Shown: positions 1 to 8,053, counted from the stretch's first letter. The stretch: 17,015 bases of DNA from Cycloclasticus sp. (GCA_018066825.1 JAGPVU010000067.1:1-17015); one strand, 5' to 3'. Translations and numbers: made by a program. The notes: generated from the letters alone by a model not told the origin.

Positions 1-1554
1 ACCGTCGAGCCAACGGCCAACCTGTTGTTGAGATTCACCCAGATTAGCCTGCTGGAGCACTAAAATAGACTCCAAACGCCCAGAAAGTCTTGCTCGTTCT
101 GAACGCTGCTCTGCCAAAGCGTCACTTTCTTGATGGATAAAAGTTTGCGACTCGGTAATCTGTTGCTGACTAGCGACTAGCTTATGCTGCGTTTGCTGTA
201 ACTGATTTTCAGCTAAGTTATGCTGTTGCTGGAGGGCCTCGCAATCACTTTGCAGCAATACTTGTTGCAAGCGAGTCTGGTCTGCTTTTAAATTCGACAA
301 TCGCTGGGTCGATTGCATTAGCTGTCGTTCAAGTTGATTAATTTTTGTTTTTTCTACATCCGTCTTTCTTTTCGGCTCTGCCACTTGGTAAGTAAAATCA
401 TCCCAAGTTTTTTGCCAGCGGGTCATCTCTTGTTCGGCATTAGTTAATGCTTTTGCCGACTGACCTTCCTTCGCCTTTGCCTTAATCAAACCTTGCTCAA
501 TCGTATCAATTTGCTCAGTTAACTGTGATTGCTTTTGCTCACTATCGAGCAACGCTTGTTTTGATTCGCCTAAAATACCTTGATAACGCTCAAGTTCAGC
601 GTGCCGCTGTTGTTTTTGAGCCTGCTGATGCTGTAACGCTTGCTCAGCTTTTGCTATATCTGAACCCACGGCGTAAAACGAAGCTTGTACCTCGTTCAAC
701 GTATCTCGCTGAGCGGTGTGTGTTTCACGCTGCTGCTCAATCTCTTTTTCAATTTCACGCTGCCGTGCTAACAGCTCGTCTACCTTATTCTGCAAAGTCT
801 TCGAGTTCTTATGCTGACGTTCATCCTGTTCGTCCAGCGCTCGCCAACGTAAGGCTAGCAGCTGCGCTTTGAGTTGCCGCTCTTGGGTTTTGAGTTCTTT
901 ATATTTTCCCGCTGTCGCTGCTTGCCGTTTTAGGTGCCGGCATTGCTTCTCAATTTCCTCACATAAATCAGCTAAACGCTCTAGGTTTTCTCTCGTGCGT
1001 CTCATCCTGTTTTCGGTATCACGGCGACGTTCTTTATACTTTGATATCCCCGCCGCCTCCTCTAAGAACACCCTTAACTCATCCGGCTTTGCCTCAATTA
1101 AACGAGAAATAGTGCCTTGCTCAATAATGGCATAACTACGCGCGCCTAACCCGGTGCCTAAAAACAAATCGGTAATGTCTTTGCGACGACAACGCGTGCC
1201 ATTCAAAAAATAAACAGACTGCCCTTCTCTATTAACTTGTCGCTTTAAAGAAATTTGTTGGTACGCCGCAAACTCACCGGCAATGGTCGCATCGCTGTTG
1301 TCAAAAACCAGTTCCACAAAAGCCTGACCCACCGGCTTGCGCGTGGTTGAGCCGTTAAAAATAACGTCTGCCATCTGATCACCACGCAGGTGTTTGGCCG
1401 AGCTTTCCCCCAACACCCAGCGCACGGCATCAATAACATTCGATTTACCACAACCATTCGGGCCAACGACAGCCACCAAATCGCTTGTAAAAGGGATACT
1501 GGTTGAGTCGACAAATGATTTAAAACCGGATAGCTTTATTTTTTCTAAACGCAT
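1..1554 (-). CDS. smc: Chromosome segregation ATPase SMC, N-terminal part (cut by window edge)
   Basis: This is the first 518 codons of SMC, the ATPase that with ScpA/ScpB forms the bacterial condensin that organises and separates sister chromosomes. The protein starts MRLEKIKLSGFKSF, the standard SMC N-terminus, and has a Walker A motif GPNGCGKS at residues 31-38. The head continues through the family block GLGARSYAIIEQGTIS and LEEAAGISKYKERR. From about residue 170 the chain is a long Gln/Glu/Lys/Arg-rich coiled coil. The frame is still open at base 1, at residues GRWLDG, about where the hinge should begin, so the hinge, return coil and Walker B half lie outside. The presence of smc argues against an Enterobacteria/Vibrio-type MukBEF organism. 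In many gammaproteobacteria zipA and ligA follow smc, but that cannot be checked here. No strong Shine-Dalgarno precedes the ATG. Confidence 0.96.
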   Translation of the reverse strand, partial: MRLEKIKLSGFKSFVDSTSIPFTSDLVAVVGPNGCGKSNVIDAVRWVLGESSAKHLRGDQMADVIFNGSTTRKPVGQAFVELVFDNSDATIAGEFAAYQQISLKRQVNREGQSVYFLNGTRCRRKDITDLFLGTGLGARSYAIIEQGTISRLIEAKPDELRVFLEEAAGISKYKERRRDTENRMRRTRENLERLADLCEEIEKQCRHLKRQAATAGKYKELKTQERQLKAQLLALRWRALDEQDERQHKNSKTLQNKVDELLARQREIEKEIEQQRETHTAQRDTLNEVQASFYAVGSDIAKAEQALQHQQAQKQQRHAELERYQGILGESKQALLDSEQKQSQLTEQIDTIEQGLIKAKAKEGQSAKALTNAEQEMTRWQKTWDDFTYQVAEPKRKTDVEKTKINQLERQLMQSTQRLSNLKADQTRLQQVLLQSDCEALQQQHNLAENQLQQTQHKLVASQQQITESQTFIHQESDALAEQRSERARLSGRLESILVLQQANLGESQQQVGRWLDG

Positions 1555-1559
1555 CGCTT

Positions 1560-1576
1560 AACAATACATGATTGTT
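1560..1576. repeat. Small inverted repeat just upstream of smc
   Basis: Perfect 6-bp arms AACAAT and ATTGTT are separated by 5 nt, ending 6 nt before the smc start codon. It could be an operator or a weak hairpin in the smc leader near the ribosome-binding region. It is short and AT-rich, so chance is possible. Confidence 0.3.
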
Positions 1577-1690
1577 GTTTTTTCATAAAGATTGGTAGCG
1601 CAATATTACCTGTTTATTCGGCTATTCACCCCTAATTTTATTATTCGTTGTAAAATTACTTTTTATCACAACATTGAACAGAACAGACAA

Positions 1691-2080
1691 ATGAGCACAC
1701 TCCCAAGTACAGACCTTGAAACCTTCCCTAACCCCAACCCCGAGCGCGACTACACGATTCGTATTGATACCCCCGAATTTACCTGCTTATGCCCCAAAAC
1801 CGGCCAACCAGATTTCGCTACCCTCTCATTAGAGTATGTGCCTGAAGCGAGCTGCATTGAGCTTAAGTCATTTAAGCTTTACACCTGGTCGTACCGCGAT
1901 AAAGGTGCCTTCCATGAAGCGGTTAGCAACCAAATTCTAGCCGACTTAGTCGCTGCCTGCGAACCGCGCTTTATGCGGTTGACTGCTGAATTTAATGTTC
2001 GTGGTGGGGTCTATACAACTGTGGTAGTGGAACATAAGGCCGATAACTGGCAAGCCAGCACGCCGGTTCAACTACCCTAA
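1691..2080 (+). CDS. queF: NADPH-dependent 7-cyano-7-deazaguanine (preQ0) reductase QueF, unimodular type
   Basis: QueF reduces the nitrile of preQ0 to the aminomethyl group of preQ1, a step in queuosine tRNA modification, in the cytoplasm. The 129-residue length matches the short single-domain (B. subtilis YkvM-like) class rather than the long E. coli two-domain class. The motif FTCLCPKTGQPDFA holds the expected nucleophile Cys34 and, seven residues on, the acid Asp41. The QueF motif ELKSFKLY, which binds NADPH, follows, then YRDKGAFHE with the substrate-contacting His-Glu. The frame is open upstream to a TTG at 1592, but family alignment begins just after the ATG at 1691, so that start was chosen. 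Its Shine-Dalgarno is weak. It diverges from smc and no other queuosine gene is in the window. Confidence 0.95.
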   Translation: MSTLPSTDLETFPNPNPERDYTIRIDTPEFTCLCPKTGQPDFATLSLEYVPEASCIELKSFKLYTWSYRDKGAFHEAVSNQILADLVAACEPRFMRLTAEFNVRGGVYTTVVVEHKADNWQASTPVQLP

Positions 2081-2086
2081 GCAATT

Positions 2087-2102
2087 AAAAATAATTATTT
2101 TT
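2087..2102. repeat. AT-only 16-bp palindrome between queF and the His-rich gene
   Basis: AAAAATAATTATTTTT is a perfect palindrome inside an AT-rich tract (about 2083-2115). It may act as an UP-like element for the next gene or as a weak queF terminator. With only A and T in the arms it would make a poor RNA terminator. Confidence 0.3.
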
Positions 2103-2143
2103 AAAATTATTTTAAACCATTCAGCTTAAATTCATCCGCTAGG

Positions 2144-2194
2144 CTTATCCTTTACCTGTAAGTTAACAGTACTGCCCTTGCAGTAGAGGATAAG
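2144..2194 (+). promoter_or_regulatory. Structured 5' leader predicted to sequester the ribosome binding site (candidate cis-regulatory RNA)
   Basis: The leader can fold into a compact three-way junction. The outer stem is CTTATCCT (2144-2151) with AGGATAAG (2187-2194), 8 perfect pairs. Inside are hairpin CTGT/ACAG (2156-2159 with 2166-2169) and hairpin TACTGC-CCTT-GCAGTA (2170-2185). The Shine-Dalgarno AGAGGA (2185-2190) lies largely in the 3' strand of the outer stem, 3 nt before the spacer's end at ATG 2198, so folding should block translation. A -10-like TAAATT at 2127-2132 would start transcription close to the outer stem, but I find no good -35. It matches no riboswitch class I know. 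The pairings are directly visible; the regulatory role is inferred. Confidence 0.45.
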
Positions 2195-2197
2195 ACT

Positions 2198-2701
2198 ATG
2201 AATAAATTAAGCACCACCGCTAGTATTATTTGTTGCACCTTGATGATTATCAGCACATCTGCGATGGCAGACAGAAGACAAGCTGATAGGCACGCCTACA
2301 ATGAACCTAATTATGTACAAACGCATGGGCAGCAACATCATTACAATAGATCCCATAGTTACAACAAACAGCATAAAAATAAAGGCCATAAACCCGCCTT
2401 TATAGCGGGCAGAAACTCGCATCATCAGGCCCACGCCACCAAGCAGCACAGTGATCGTCGATATAGTGAGCACCACTACCCTAAGCACTATGGTTACAAT
2501 AAACAGCCCCGTCGGCACGATGAACATCAGTCATCTAAACACCATCGCCGCCATGACTACCATTACGAGGCCAATCAGCACGATCGTTACAGATACAAAT
2601 CGAACCACTCAAACCACTATCGGTCTGAACAGCGAGTAAATTACGTAAGACAAAACCTACACGCGCTAAACCACGGCTTACGTGTTTACCTGAGGTTTTA
2701 A
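2198..2701 (+). CDS. Secreted, histidine-rich small protein of unknown function
   Basis: I do not recognise this 167-residue protein. It begins with a clear Sec signal peptide: basic N-region, hydrophobic segment around residues 5-21, and cleavage site AMA before Asp25. The mature part is extremely polar: I count 25 His in the whole protein, many as HH or H-x-H, with abundant Tyr, Arg, Lys, Asn and Gln, and no Cys after the signal. The last 20 residues (VNYVRQNLHALNHGLRVYLR plus a final Phe) are the only part that looks like a folded segment. Such composition suggests binding of divalent metals in the periplasm or outside, but no family motif proves it. The start is supported by AGAGGA seven bases upstream. 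It is a single-gene unit with its own terminator. The reverse-strand reading frame over it is a shadow. Confidence 0.75.
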   Translation: MNKLSTTASIICCTLMIISTSAMADRRQADRHAYNEPNYVQTHGQQHHYNRSHSYNKQHKNKGHKPAFIAGRNSHHQAHATKQHSDRRYSEHHYPKHYGYNKQPRRHDEHQSSKHHRRHDYHYEANQHDRYRYKSNHSNHYRSEQRVNYVRQNLHALNHGLRVYLRF

Positions 2702-2713
2702 CCTTCTTCCCTC

Positions 2714-2762
2714 GTGAGATTCTTTCTCACACTCAAGGCGGACCTCGGTCCGCCTTTTTTTT
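2714..2762 (+). terminator. Intrinsic terminator of the His-rich gene
   Basis: The main hairpin is AAGGCGGAC (2735-2743), loop CTCG, GTCCGCCTT (2748-2756), nine perfect pairs followed by a run of T to 2762. A smaller hairpin GTGAGA/TCTCAC (2714-2719 with 2725-2730) precedes it. The T-run is only on the plus-strand side, so it should end the plus-strand gene and is not a classic terminator for htpG arriving from the right. Confidence 0.9.
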
Positions 2763-2795
2763 AACCCGTGTTTTGGCTGTTTAACTAAGGTTTGT

Positions 2796-4697
2796 CTATA
2801 GCAATGATTGCAACAATTTATTTAACCGCTGCACGAACGTAGCGGGGTCTTCTAATTGCCCACCTTCGCTTAGCAGCGCTTGTTCAAACAATAAGTGTGA
2901 TAAGTCAGCAAATCGCTCATCATCTGACTCTTCTTTTAAGCGTTGAATTAATGCGTGCTCAGCATTGACCTCGAAAGTTGGTAAACTGGCTGGCATACTT
3001 TGCCCCGCAGCTTTCATGATACGCTCCATATGAGCGCCCATCTCGTGCTCATCAGCCACTAAGCAGGCAGGGGAGTCAGTTAAGCGAGAACTCACACGAA
3101 CATCTTTAACTTTGCCCTCGAGCACTTTTTTAATCTGTTCGAGAACACTGTTGATTGATTCATCCGCTTTTTTATCTTGATCTTCTTTTTCGTCTTTCGC
3201 CTCATCCTTATCAAGGTCTAGCTGACCTTTGGCAACCGATTGTAGGCTTTTGCCATCAAATTCAGGCATGTGTTGTACCAGCCATTCATCAACATGATCA
3301 GTTAGCAACAGTACCTCAATACCTTTCTTTTTAAACACTTCTAGATGCGGACTATTTTTAACTGCCGCGTAGGCGTTACCGGTTAGGTAATAAATTTTAT
3401 CTTGCCCTTCTTGCATGTTTTCCAAGTAAGTCGCAAGAGTAACCGTTTGCTTACCGTCTGTTTTAGTCGATGCAAAACGTAATAACTTAGCGACCCTGTC
3501 TTTGTTTTTGGCATCTTCGATTGGGCCTTCTTTAATAACCGCGCCAAATTCAGACCATAACGTTTCAAACTTTTCCGGTTCATTTTTAGCGAGACCCTCA
3601 ATAAGACTAAGGACTTTTTTAACGGCGCCCGAGCGTAGTGCGTCAATTTGTTTGCTTTGCTGTAACAATTCACGCGATACATTCAACGGTAAGTTGTCAG
3701 AATCGATCACCCCTTTAATAAAACGCAGATACCGCGGCATTAACTCGCCACCTTCCATAATAAAGGTACGTTTTACGTATAATTTAACGCCGCTTTTAGC
3801 CTCTCTATCCCACATATCAAAAGGTGCTTTCGACGGTACGTATAGCAACAGGGTGTACTCGTTATTACCTTCTACTTTGCTGTGATTGTATGCCAGTGGG
3901 TTTTGGTAATCGTGACTGGTTTGCTTGTAAAAATCGTAATAATCGTCTTCAGTTAACTCGTTTTTTGCTTTCGCCCATAAAGCCGTTGAACTATTAACGG
4001 CCACTTCGTCGAGCTGATCTTCTTTACCTTCTTCTTTGTGCTCATTTTTCATCATGATCGGAATATTGAGGTGTTCCGAAAACTTATGAATAATAGCCTG
4101 TAAGCGGTAGCTTTCTAGAAACTCACTTTCTTCCTCTTTAAGGTGCAAGGTAAGGTCGGTACCCCGCGTGGCCTTTTCAACACTTTCAAGGGTATATTCA
4201 CCTTCACCGCTGGACTCCCATTTAACACCGGCAGACGCTTTCTCACCCGCTTTACGGGTTACCAAGGTCATCTTATCGGCGACGATAAAACCCGAATAAA
4301 AACCAACGCCAAACTGGCCGATCATTTGACTGTCTTTACTCTCATCGCCTGTGAGCGACTCAAAAAACTTTTTAGTGCCTGAATGCGCGATGGTACCAAT
4401 ATTTTTCTTCACTTCTTCAGCCGTCATCCCGATGCCATTATCTGAAATGGTGATGCTGCGCGCATCTTTATCGATAGACACTCTGATTTTTAGGTCACCA
4501 TCTCCTTCGTATAAAGCTTCATTTGAGAGTGCGGCAAAACGTAACTTATCCGCGGCATCAGAGGCATTTGACACTAACTCGCGCAGGAATATTTCTTTAT
4601 TGCTGTACATCGAGTGGATCATTAAATCCAATACTTGCTTAGTTTCCGCTTCAAACCCTAAGGTTTGTTTATCGCTTTTTTGTTTGACTTTACTCAT
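2796..4697 (-). CDS. htpG: Molecular chaperone HtpG (bacterial Hsp90)
   Basis: HtpG is a cytosolic dimeric ATPase chaperone that remodels client proteins with DnaK. From the chosen start it is 633 residues, close to the E. coli 624. The GHKL ATP site is intact: ELVSNASDA with Glu40 and Asn44, DNGIGM with Asp86, and the lid/glycine block GQFGVGFYSGF. The middle domain contains PLNVSREL with the catalytic-loop Arg. A charged linker (Asp/Glu/Lys run before SINSVLEQI) leads to the C-terminal dimerisation domain ending LQSLL. The frame extends to an ATG at 4742, but that codon lies inside the heat-shock promoter -10, so the ATG at 4697, with AGGGG about 8 nt upstream and the normal N-terminus, is the start. 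Expression is expected to rise on heat shock. Confidence 0.97.
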   Translation of the reverse strand: MSKVKQKSDKQTLGFEAETKQVLDLMIHSMYSNKEIFLRELVSNASDAADKLRFAALSNEALYEGDGDLKIRVSIDKDARSITISDNGIGMTAEEVKKNIGTIAHSGTKKFFESLTGDESKDSQMIGQFGVGFYSGFIVADKMTLVTRKAGEKASAGVKWESSGEGEYTLESVEKATRGTDLTLHLKEEESEFLESYRLQAIIHKFSEHLNIPIMMKNEHKEEGKEDQLDEVAVNSSTALWAKAKNELTEDDYYDFYKQTSHDYQNPLAYNHSKVEGNNEYTLLLYVPSKAPFDMWDREAKSGVKLYVKRTFIMEGGELMPRYLRFIKGVIDSDNLPLNVSRELLQQSKQIDALRSGAVKKVLSLIEGLAKNEPEKFETLWSEFGAVIKEGPIEDAKNKDRVAKLLRFASTKTDGKQTVTLATYLENMQEGQDKIYYLTGNAYAAVKNSPHLEVFKKKGIEVLLLTDHVDEWLVQHMPEFDGKSLQSVAKGQLDLDKDEAKDEKEDQDKKADESINSVLEQIKKVLEGKVKDVRVSSRLTDSPACLVADEHEMGAHMERIMKAAGQSMPASLPTFEVNAEHALIQRLKEESDDERFADLSHLLFEQALLSEGGQLEDPATFVQRLNKLLQSLL

Positions 4698-4740
4698 TGA
4701 AACTGCCCCTATAAAAATTACATTATTATCAAGACTTAAC

Positions 4741-4768
4741 ATATGGGGACAAGCGATTTGATTTCAAG
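4741..4768 (-). promoter_or_regulatory. Sigma-32 (RpoH) heat-shock promoter of htpG
   Basis: Read on the minus strand there is a -35 element CTTGAA (4768-4763), a 14-nt spacer and a -10 element CCCCATAT (4748-4741). This matches the RpoH consensus CTTGAAA/CCCCATnT very closely. Predicted transcription start is near 4735, about 35-40 nt before the htpG ATG. Confidence 0.88.
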
Positions 4769-4830
4769 TGCTATGGCCAAGCTCTTATTTGAATTTAAGC
4801 CGTCAGTGACAAACGAAGCTCTATTACACC

Positions 4831-7800
4831 TTAATTACTGCGCCCTTTATGCGACTGCTTGACAGCCTCATTCAACTGATTAAAAAGCGCAGAAAACTGT
4901 TTTAATGAGGCCAAGACCCCTTTAACACTATACGCCTGGCTTTGGCCTTGAAGTTCATTAACATACTCGCTGAGCAAAACAATCGAATAACGCTTTGCCA
5001 CCCTCGCTAATAACCTTGAAAAGGTATCAATTTGTGAAAAATCATTCGTTTCCTGCAGCAGCACGCTCTTTTCTAACAGAGCCTCTAATTCAGGCAACGC
5101 CTTTTCAACCTGCAGCAACTGTTCCGTTGAGAATACGAACGCTTGACCCCTTGAGCCATCTTGGTATGACTCTATGGCAAGAAACTTTTTTAATTCATTG
5201 AATAACTCTGATTTAATTGTCGGCTTGCGCAGATAACCATCAAAATGCGTTTCTTCTAATTTTTTAAAATCACCACCCATAACAGACCCCGTTATCGCAA
5301 TAATCGGCGTATTCGAAAATGACTTAATTCTTTTAGCCGCTTCATAGCCGTCCATCAAAGGCATTTTTATATCCATTAAAATTACGTCAAATTGCCTGCT
5401 TTCAGCAAGCTTTACTGCTTCCGCACCACTGTCTGCGCTTACCGTCTGAAGTGCCGTGTCTACAAACAACTCTTCCAGTAATAAGCGATTATCATCAATA
5501 TCATCAACTATCAGTACCTGTGCTGGTAGAAACGTAAACGGCAACGTTTCTTCGTTGTTAGTAAGATTACTTCCAGTGGATAGCGCCGCCACATCAACGC
5601 CATATAGGCGGACAAAAAATGTGGAACCTACACCGAGCTTACTGACTAATGATAGCTTGCCCTGCATTAGGTCAACCAATCGTTTACTGATTGATAGGCC
5701 CAGTCCCGTACCAGCATAATTTTTCAGTTGCCGATCATTTGATTGCCCAAAGGTTTCAAAAACACGTTCATGTTCTGATTGAGCGATCCCTCTACCGCTG
5801 TCTTCTACTTTTATCAGCAAGTCCAGTTTACTGTAATTTGGGTTTTCACTTTTCACCTTTACGCTTATGCGTATAAAACCTGTTTCTGTAAATTTAACCG
5901 AATTGCCCACCAGATTTAATAACACTTGTCGTAAACGTTGAGCATCTATAGACAAACTATCAGGAATTCTAGGGTCCACATTCAAAGAAAAATGAATGTT
6001 TTTTGCTACCATTTGCTCACTAAAGGTCTCGCCTATTTCTCTAATAAGGTCATGTAAATTACACGCTGTTTTTCGTATTTCTATCTTGCCTGCTTCAATT
6101 TTTGACAAGTCTAAAATATCATTAATTAACGTCAACAAATTGATGCCAGCAGAATGAATGGTCTTAACAAACGTCGCTTGCTTAGGGTCTTTTACCTGTT
6201 CTTTAAGTAGCCCCGTAAACCCTAATATTGCGTTTAAAGGCGTGCGTATTTCATGACTCATATTGGATAAAAATTCAGATTTATAACGATTCGCTGCTTC
6301 AGCCACTTCTTTCGCCTCTTGTAGCTGTTGTTCCGTCCCTTTCCTTTTAGTGATATCTGCCATTGAACCACTGGTTCGGTAGGCTCTGCCATCCGCCCTT
6401 CTTAATGACTTTGCACGACCGCGAAACCAGCGCCACTCTCCTTGTTTAGTCTGCATTCTAAACTCAATATCGTAAGGAGCCTCGTTAGCCAAATGAGCGT
6501 CAAATGCGGCAAACGCAGCGTCTCTATCTTCAGGATGTATGCTCGCCTTCCAAATAACCGTGGTAAACAGCTCTTTGCCATCCCCGTACCCCAGTAATTC
6601 AATAAATCGCTGAGAAAACCAACAAGCCCCTGTATCCGCCTCGTATTCCCACAAACCAAACCCTGAACCCTGAGCTGCCAATTCAAATCTGTCTTGACTT
6701 TCTTTTAAGGCGCGCTCTATGTTCAAACGATCCGTTATATCAACGGCAATGGTTAATATCGCCGACTGTCGCTTATACACCACCGGAATAGCGGATACTA
6801 TCATCGACTTTATGCTGCCATTCACATGTCGAAAGGACATCAATTTTTGATTAACCTCACCGCGTTCTTTTATCTCTACCCATAATTCAGCCCGTTCTTT
6901 TTTATTGACATAAAAAGACGTAGCATTGTATTGATCTAACTTATTATCTTGCAGGCCAAAGTTTTTTATCGCTTGCGAATTGGCCGATAAAATTTGGCCG
7001 CCAGGCGTCGTCACAAAAATTTGTTCGGGCACATGGTCGATTAGTGCTTGTGTTTGCGCTTCCAACTCTTTTCGGCGTTTTACCTCACGAGCCAGTTTTC
7101 TGTTCCAATAAATGAAAATAACGATAATATATAAAAGCACAGCAACGATTTGAAGCAACAAGGTAAAATCGAATTTACTGGTAAAATGCTGCTGTCCCCA
7201 CCCGTCTAAAATAGCCTGCCGTTCTTCTGCAGTAATTGAATCCAATGCGCGATTAAACAAGCCAAGTAAGAGCCCATAATCCTGCCGAATACCAAAACCC
7301 AGCTGCGTTGTAAACTCGGTGCGCCCCACTATTTGCACATTATTAATGCCCAGCTCGGCTATGTAATAACTGGCTTGTGCCAAGGTGGCAATCAAGGCAT
7401 CTGTTTCACCCGTTGAAACAGATAATAAACCTTGCTCAATGTTGTCAGACCACTGGAATGAGGTATTGGGGTAGCGTTCGAGTATTTTAGGTACATAGCC
7501 GTAGTTTTTTAGAATGGAAATTTTTTTATCTTTAATTTGGTCGATGTTCTCAACAAAAAACGGTCCCTGTTTCATTACGATAACAATAGGACTCGCTAGA
7601 TAGGGATCGGTAAACGATAGGAAGGAGGATAGACTAGAGTCGCTTGTTTCCGAAAGAATATCTACCCCACCTCGCTCGGCAAGCGCGACGGACTCGGCCC
7701 AAGTTTTTGTATTAATGATCTCAATATTGATGTTTAACTTTTTCTCAATTAAACTCAAATAATCAGCGACTATACCAATATGTTGACCTGTTTTATGAAA

Positions 7801-8025
7801 CGCCTCATACGGCAGCCAGCTAGGGTCTCCTGTAAAACGGAGTGTTTTATGCTCGTCAAGCCATTGTCTTTCTTCAACACTAAAAACAAGTTGATCATGT
7901 TGCTGATCCATGGCTATTTTTCGGTTTTTAGCTCTCTCCGGTTTTTTCTCAGCCATACCGGCATTCACAACAACCACACACAAAAACAAACAGCTTAGGA
8001 GTCTAGTAAACGGGTTTATCCACAT
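4831..8025 (-). CDS. Hybrid sensor histidine kinase with periplasmic solute-binding-like sensor, two PAS domains and a receiver
   Basis: A 1064-residue inner-membrane kinase of BvgS/EvgS-like layout. Order: signal sequence (about 5-25); one SBP_bac_3-type periplasmic domain (about 45-280, with FTGDPSWLPYEAF and FTDPYLASP); one transmembrane helix (about 287-307); short coiled linker; PAS 1 (about 325-435, ending VDITDRL); PAS 2 with PAC motif (about 445-562, WFRGRAKSLR, ending ADITKRK); HisKA with SNMSHEIRTPLN, phospho-acceptor His591; HATPase with N-box Asn704/Asn708, G1 DSGRGI (742) and G2 GTGLGL (772); receiver 836-950 with Asp841/842, phospho-acceptor Asp885 and Lys934. The C-terminal 110 residues are helical without an HPt-type His. 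The ligand is unknown. The upstream gene on the same strand is a REC-HD-GYP regulator, the probable partner. No clear Shine-Dalgarno precedes the ATG, but downstream starts would lose the signal peptide. Confidence 0.93.
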   Translation of the reverse strand: MWINPFTRLLSCLFLCVVVVNAGMAEKKPERAKNRKIAMDQQHDQLVFSVEERQWLDEHKTLRFTGDPSWLPYEAFHKTGQHIGIVADYLSLIEKKLNINIEIINTKTWAESVALAERGGVDILSETSDSSLSSFLSFTDPYLASPIVIVMKQGPFFVENIDQIKDKKISILKNYGYVPKILERYPNTSFQWSDNIEQGLLSVSTGETDALIATLAQASYYIAELGINNVQIVGRTEFTTQLGFGIRQDYGLLLGLFNRALDSITAEERQAILDGWGQQHFTSKFDFTLLLQIVAVLLYIIVIFIYWNRKLAREVKRRKELEAQTQALIDHVPEQIFVTTPGGQILSANSQAIKNFGLQDNKLDQYNATSFYVNKKERAELWVEIKERGEVNQKLMSFRHVNGSIKSMIVSAIPVVYKRQSAILTIAVDITDRLNIERALKESQDRFELAAQGSGFGLWEYEADTGACWFSQRFIELLGYGDGKELFTTVIWKASIHPEDRDAAFAAFDAHLANEAPYDIEFRMQTKQGEWRWFRGRAKSLRRADGRAYRTSGSMADITKRKGTEQQLQEAKEVAEAANRYKSEFLSNMSHEIRTPLNAILGFTGLLKEQVKDPKQATFVKTIHSAGINLLTLINDILDLSKIEAGKIEIRKTACNLHDLIREIGETFSEQMVAKNIHFSLNVDPRIPDSLSIDAQRLRQVLLNLVGNSVKFTETGFIRISVKVKSENPNYSKLDLLIKVEDSGRGIAQSEHERVFETFGQSNDRQLKNYAGTGLGLSISKRLVDLMQGKLSLVSKLGVGSTFFVRLYGVDVAALSTGSNLTNNEETLPFTFLPAQVLIVDDIDDNRLLLEELFVDTALQTVSADSGAEAVKLAESRQFDVILMDIKMPLMDGYEAAKRIKSFSNTPIIAITGSVMGGDFKKLEETHFDGYLRKPTIKSELFNELKKFLAIESYQDGSRGQAFVFSTEQLLQVEKALPELEALLEKSVLLQETNDFSQIDTFSRLLARVAKRYSIVLLSEYVNELQGQSQAYSVKGVLASLKQFSALFNQLNEAVKQSHKGRSN

Positions 8026-8031
8026 TTTTTG

Positions 8032-8053
8032 GACTTATCTTTTTTGACTTATC
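8032..8053 (-). repeat. Tandem GATAAGTC repeat immediately upstream of the kinase start
   Basis: On the minus strand GATAAGTC occurs twice (8053-8046 and 8039-8032), 14 nt apart, just 6 nt before the kinase ATG. A -10-like TATGAT (8056-8051) overlaps the upstream copy. It could be a regulator site or chance. The rest of the 105-nt gap between the two signalling genes shows no terminator hairpin. Confidence 0.3.

Noticed and set aside
525..1135. Plus-strand reading frames inside smc
   Set aside because: They lie antisense to a well-supported SMC coding region and have low-complexity, non-family translations.
1592..1690. N-terminal extension of QueF from a TTG
   Set aside because: The extra 33 residues do not belong to the family and the leader there is promoter-like.
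1620..1690. preQ1 riboswitch before queF
   Set aside because: I looked for the short C-rich hairpin and A-rich tail of preQ1-I and found none.
2207..2527. Minus-strand hydrophobic reading frame opposite the His-rich gene
   Set aside because: Its Val/Ile/Met-rich sequence is the mirror of His/Tyr/Asn codons; there is no Shine-Dalgarno, and the plus gene has a signal peptide, ribosome site and terminator.
2735..2756. Terminator for htpG on the minus strand
   Set aside because: The stem is good but no T-run follows it in the minus direction.
3383..4382. Overlapping frames on both strands inside htpG
   Set aside because: Shadows of a complete, well-conserved HtpG frame.
4698..4742. 15-residue N-terminal extension of HtpG
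   Set aside because: Its start codon lies in the sigma-32 -10 element and the extra residues are not Hsp90-like.
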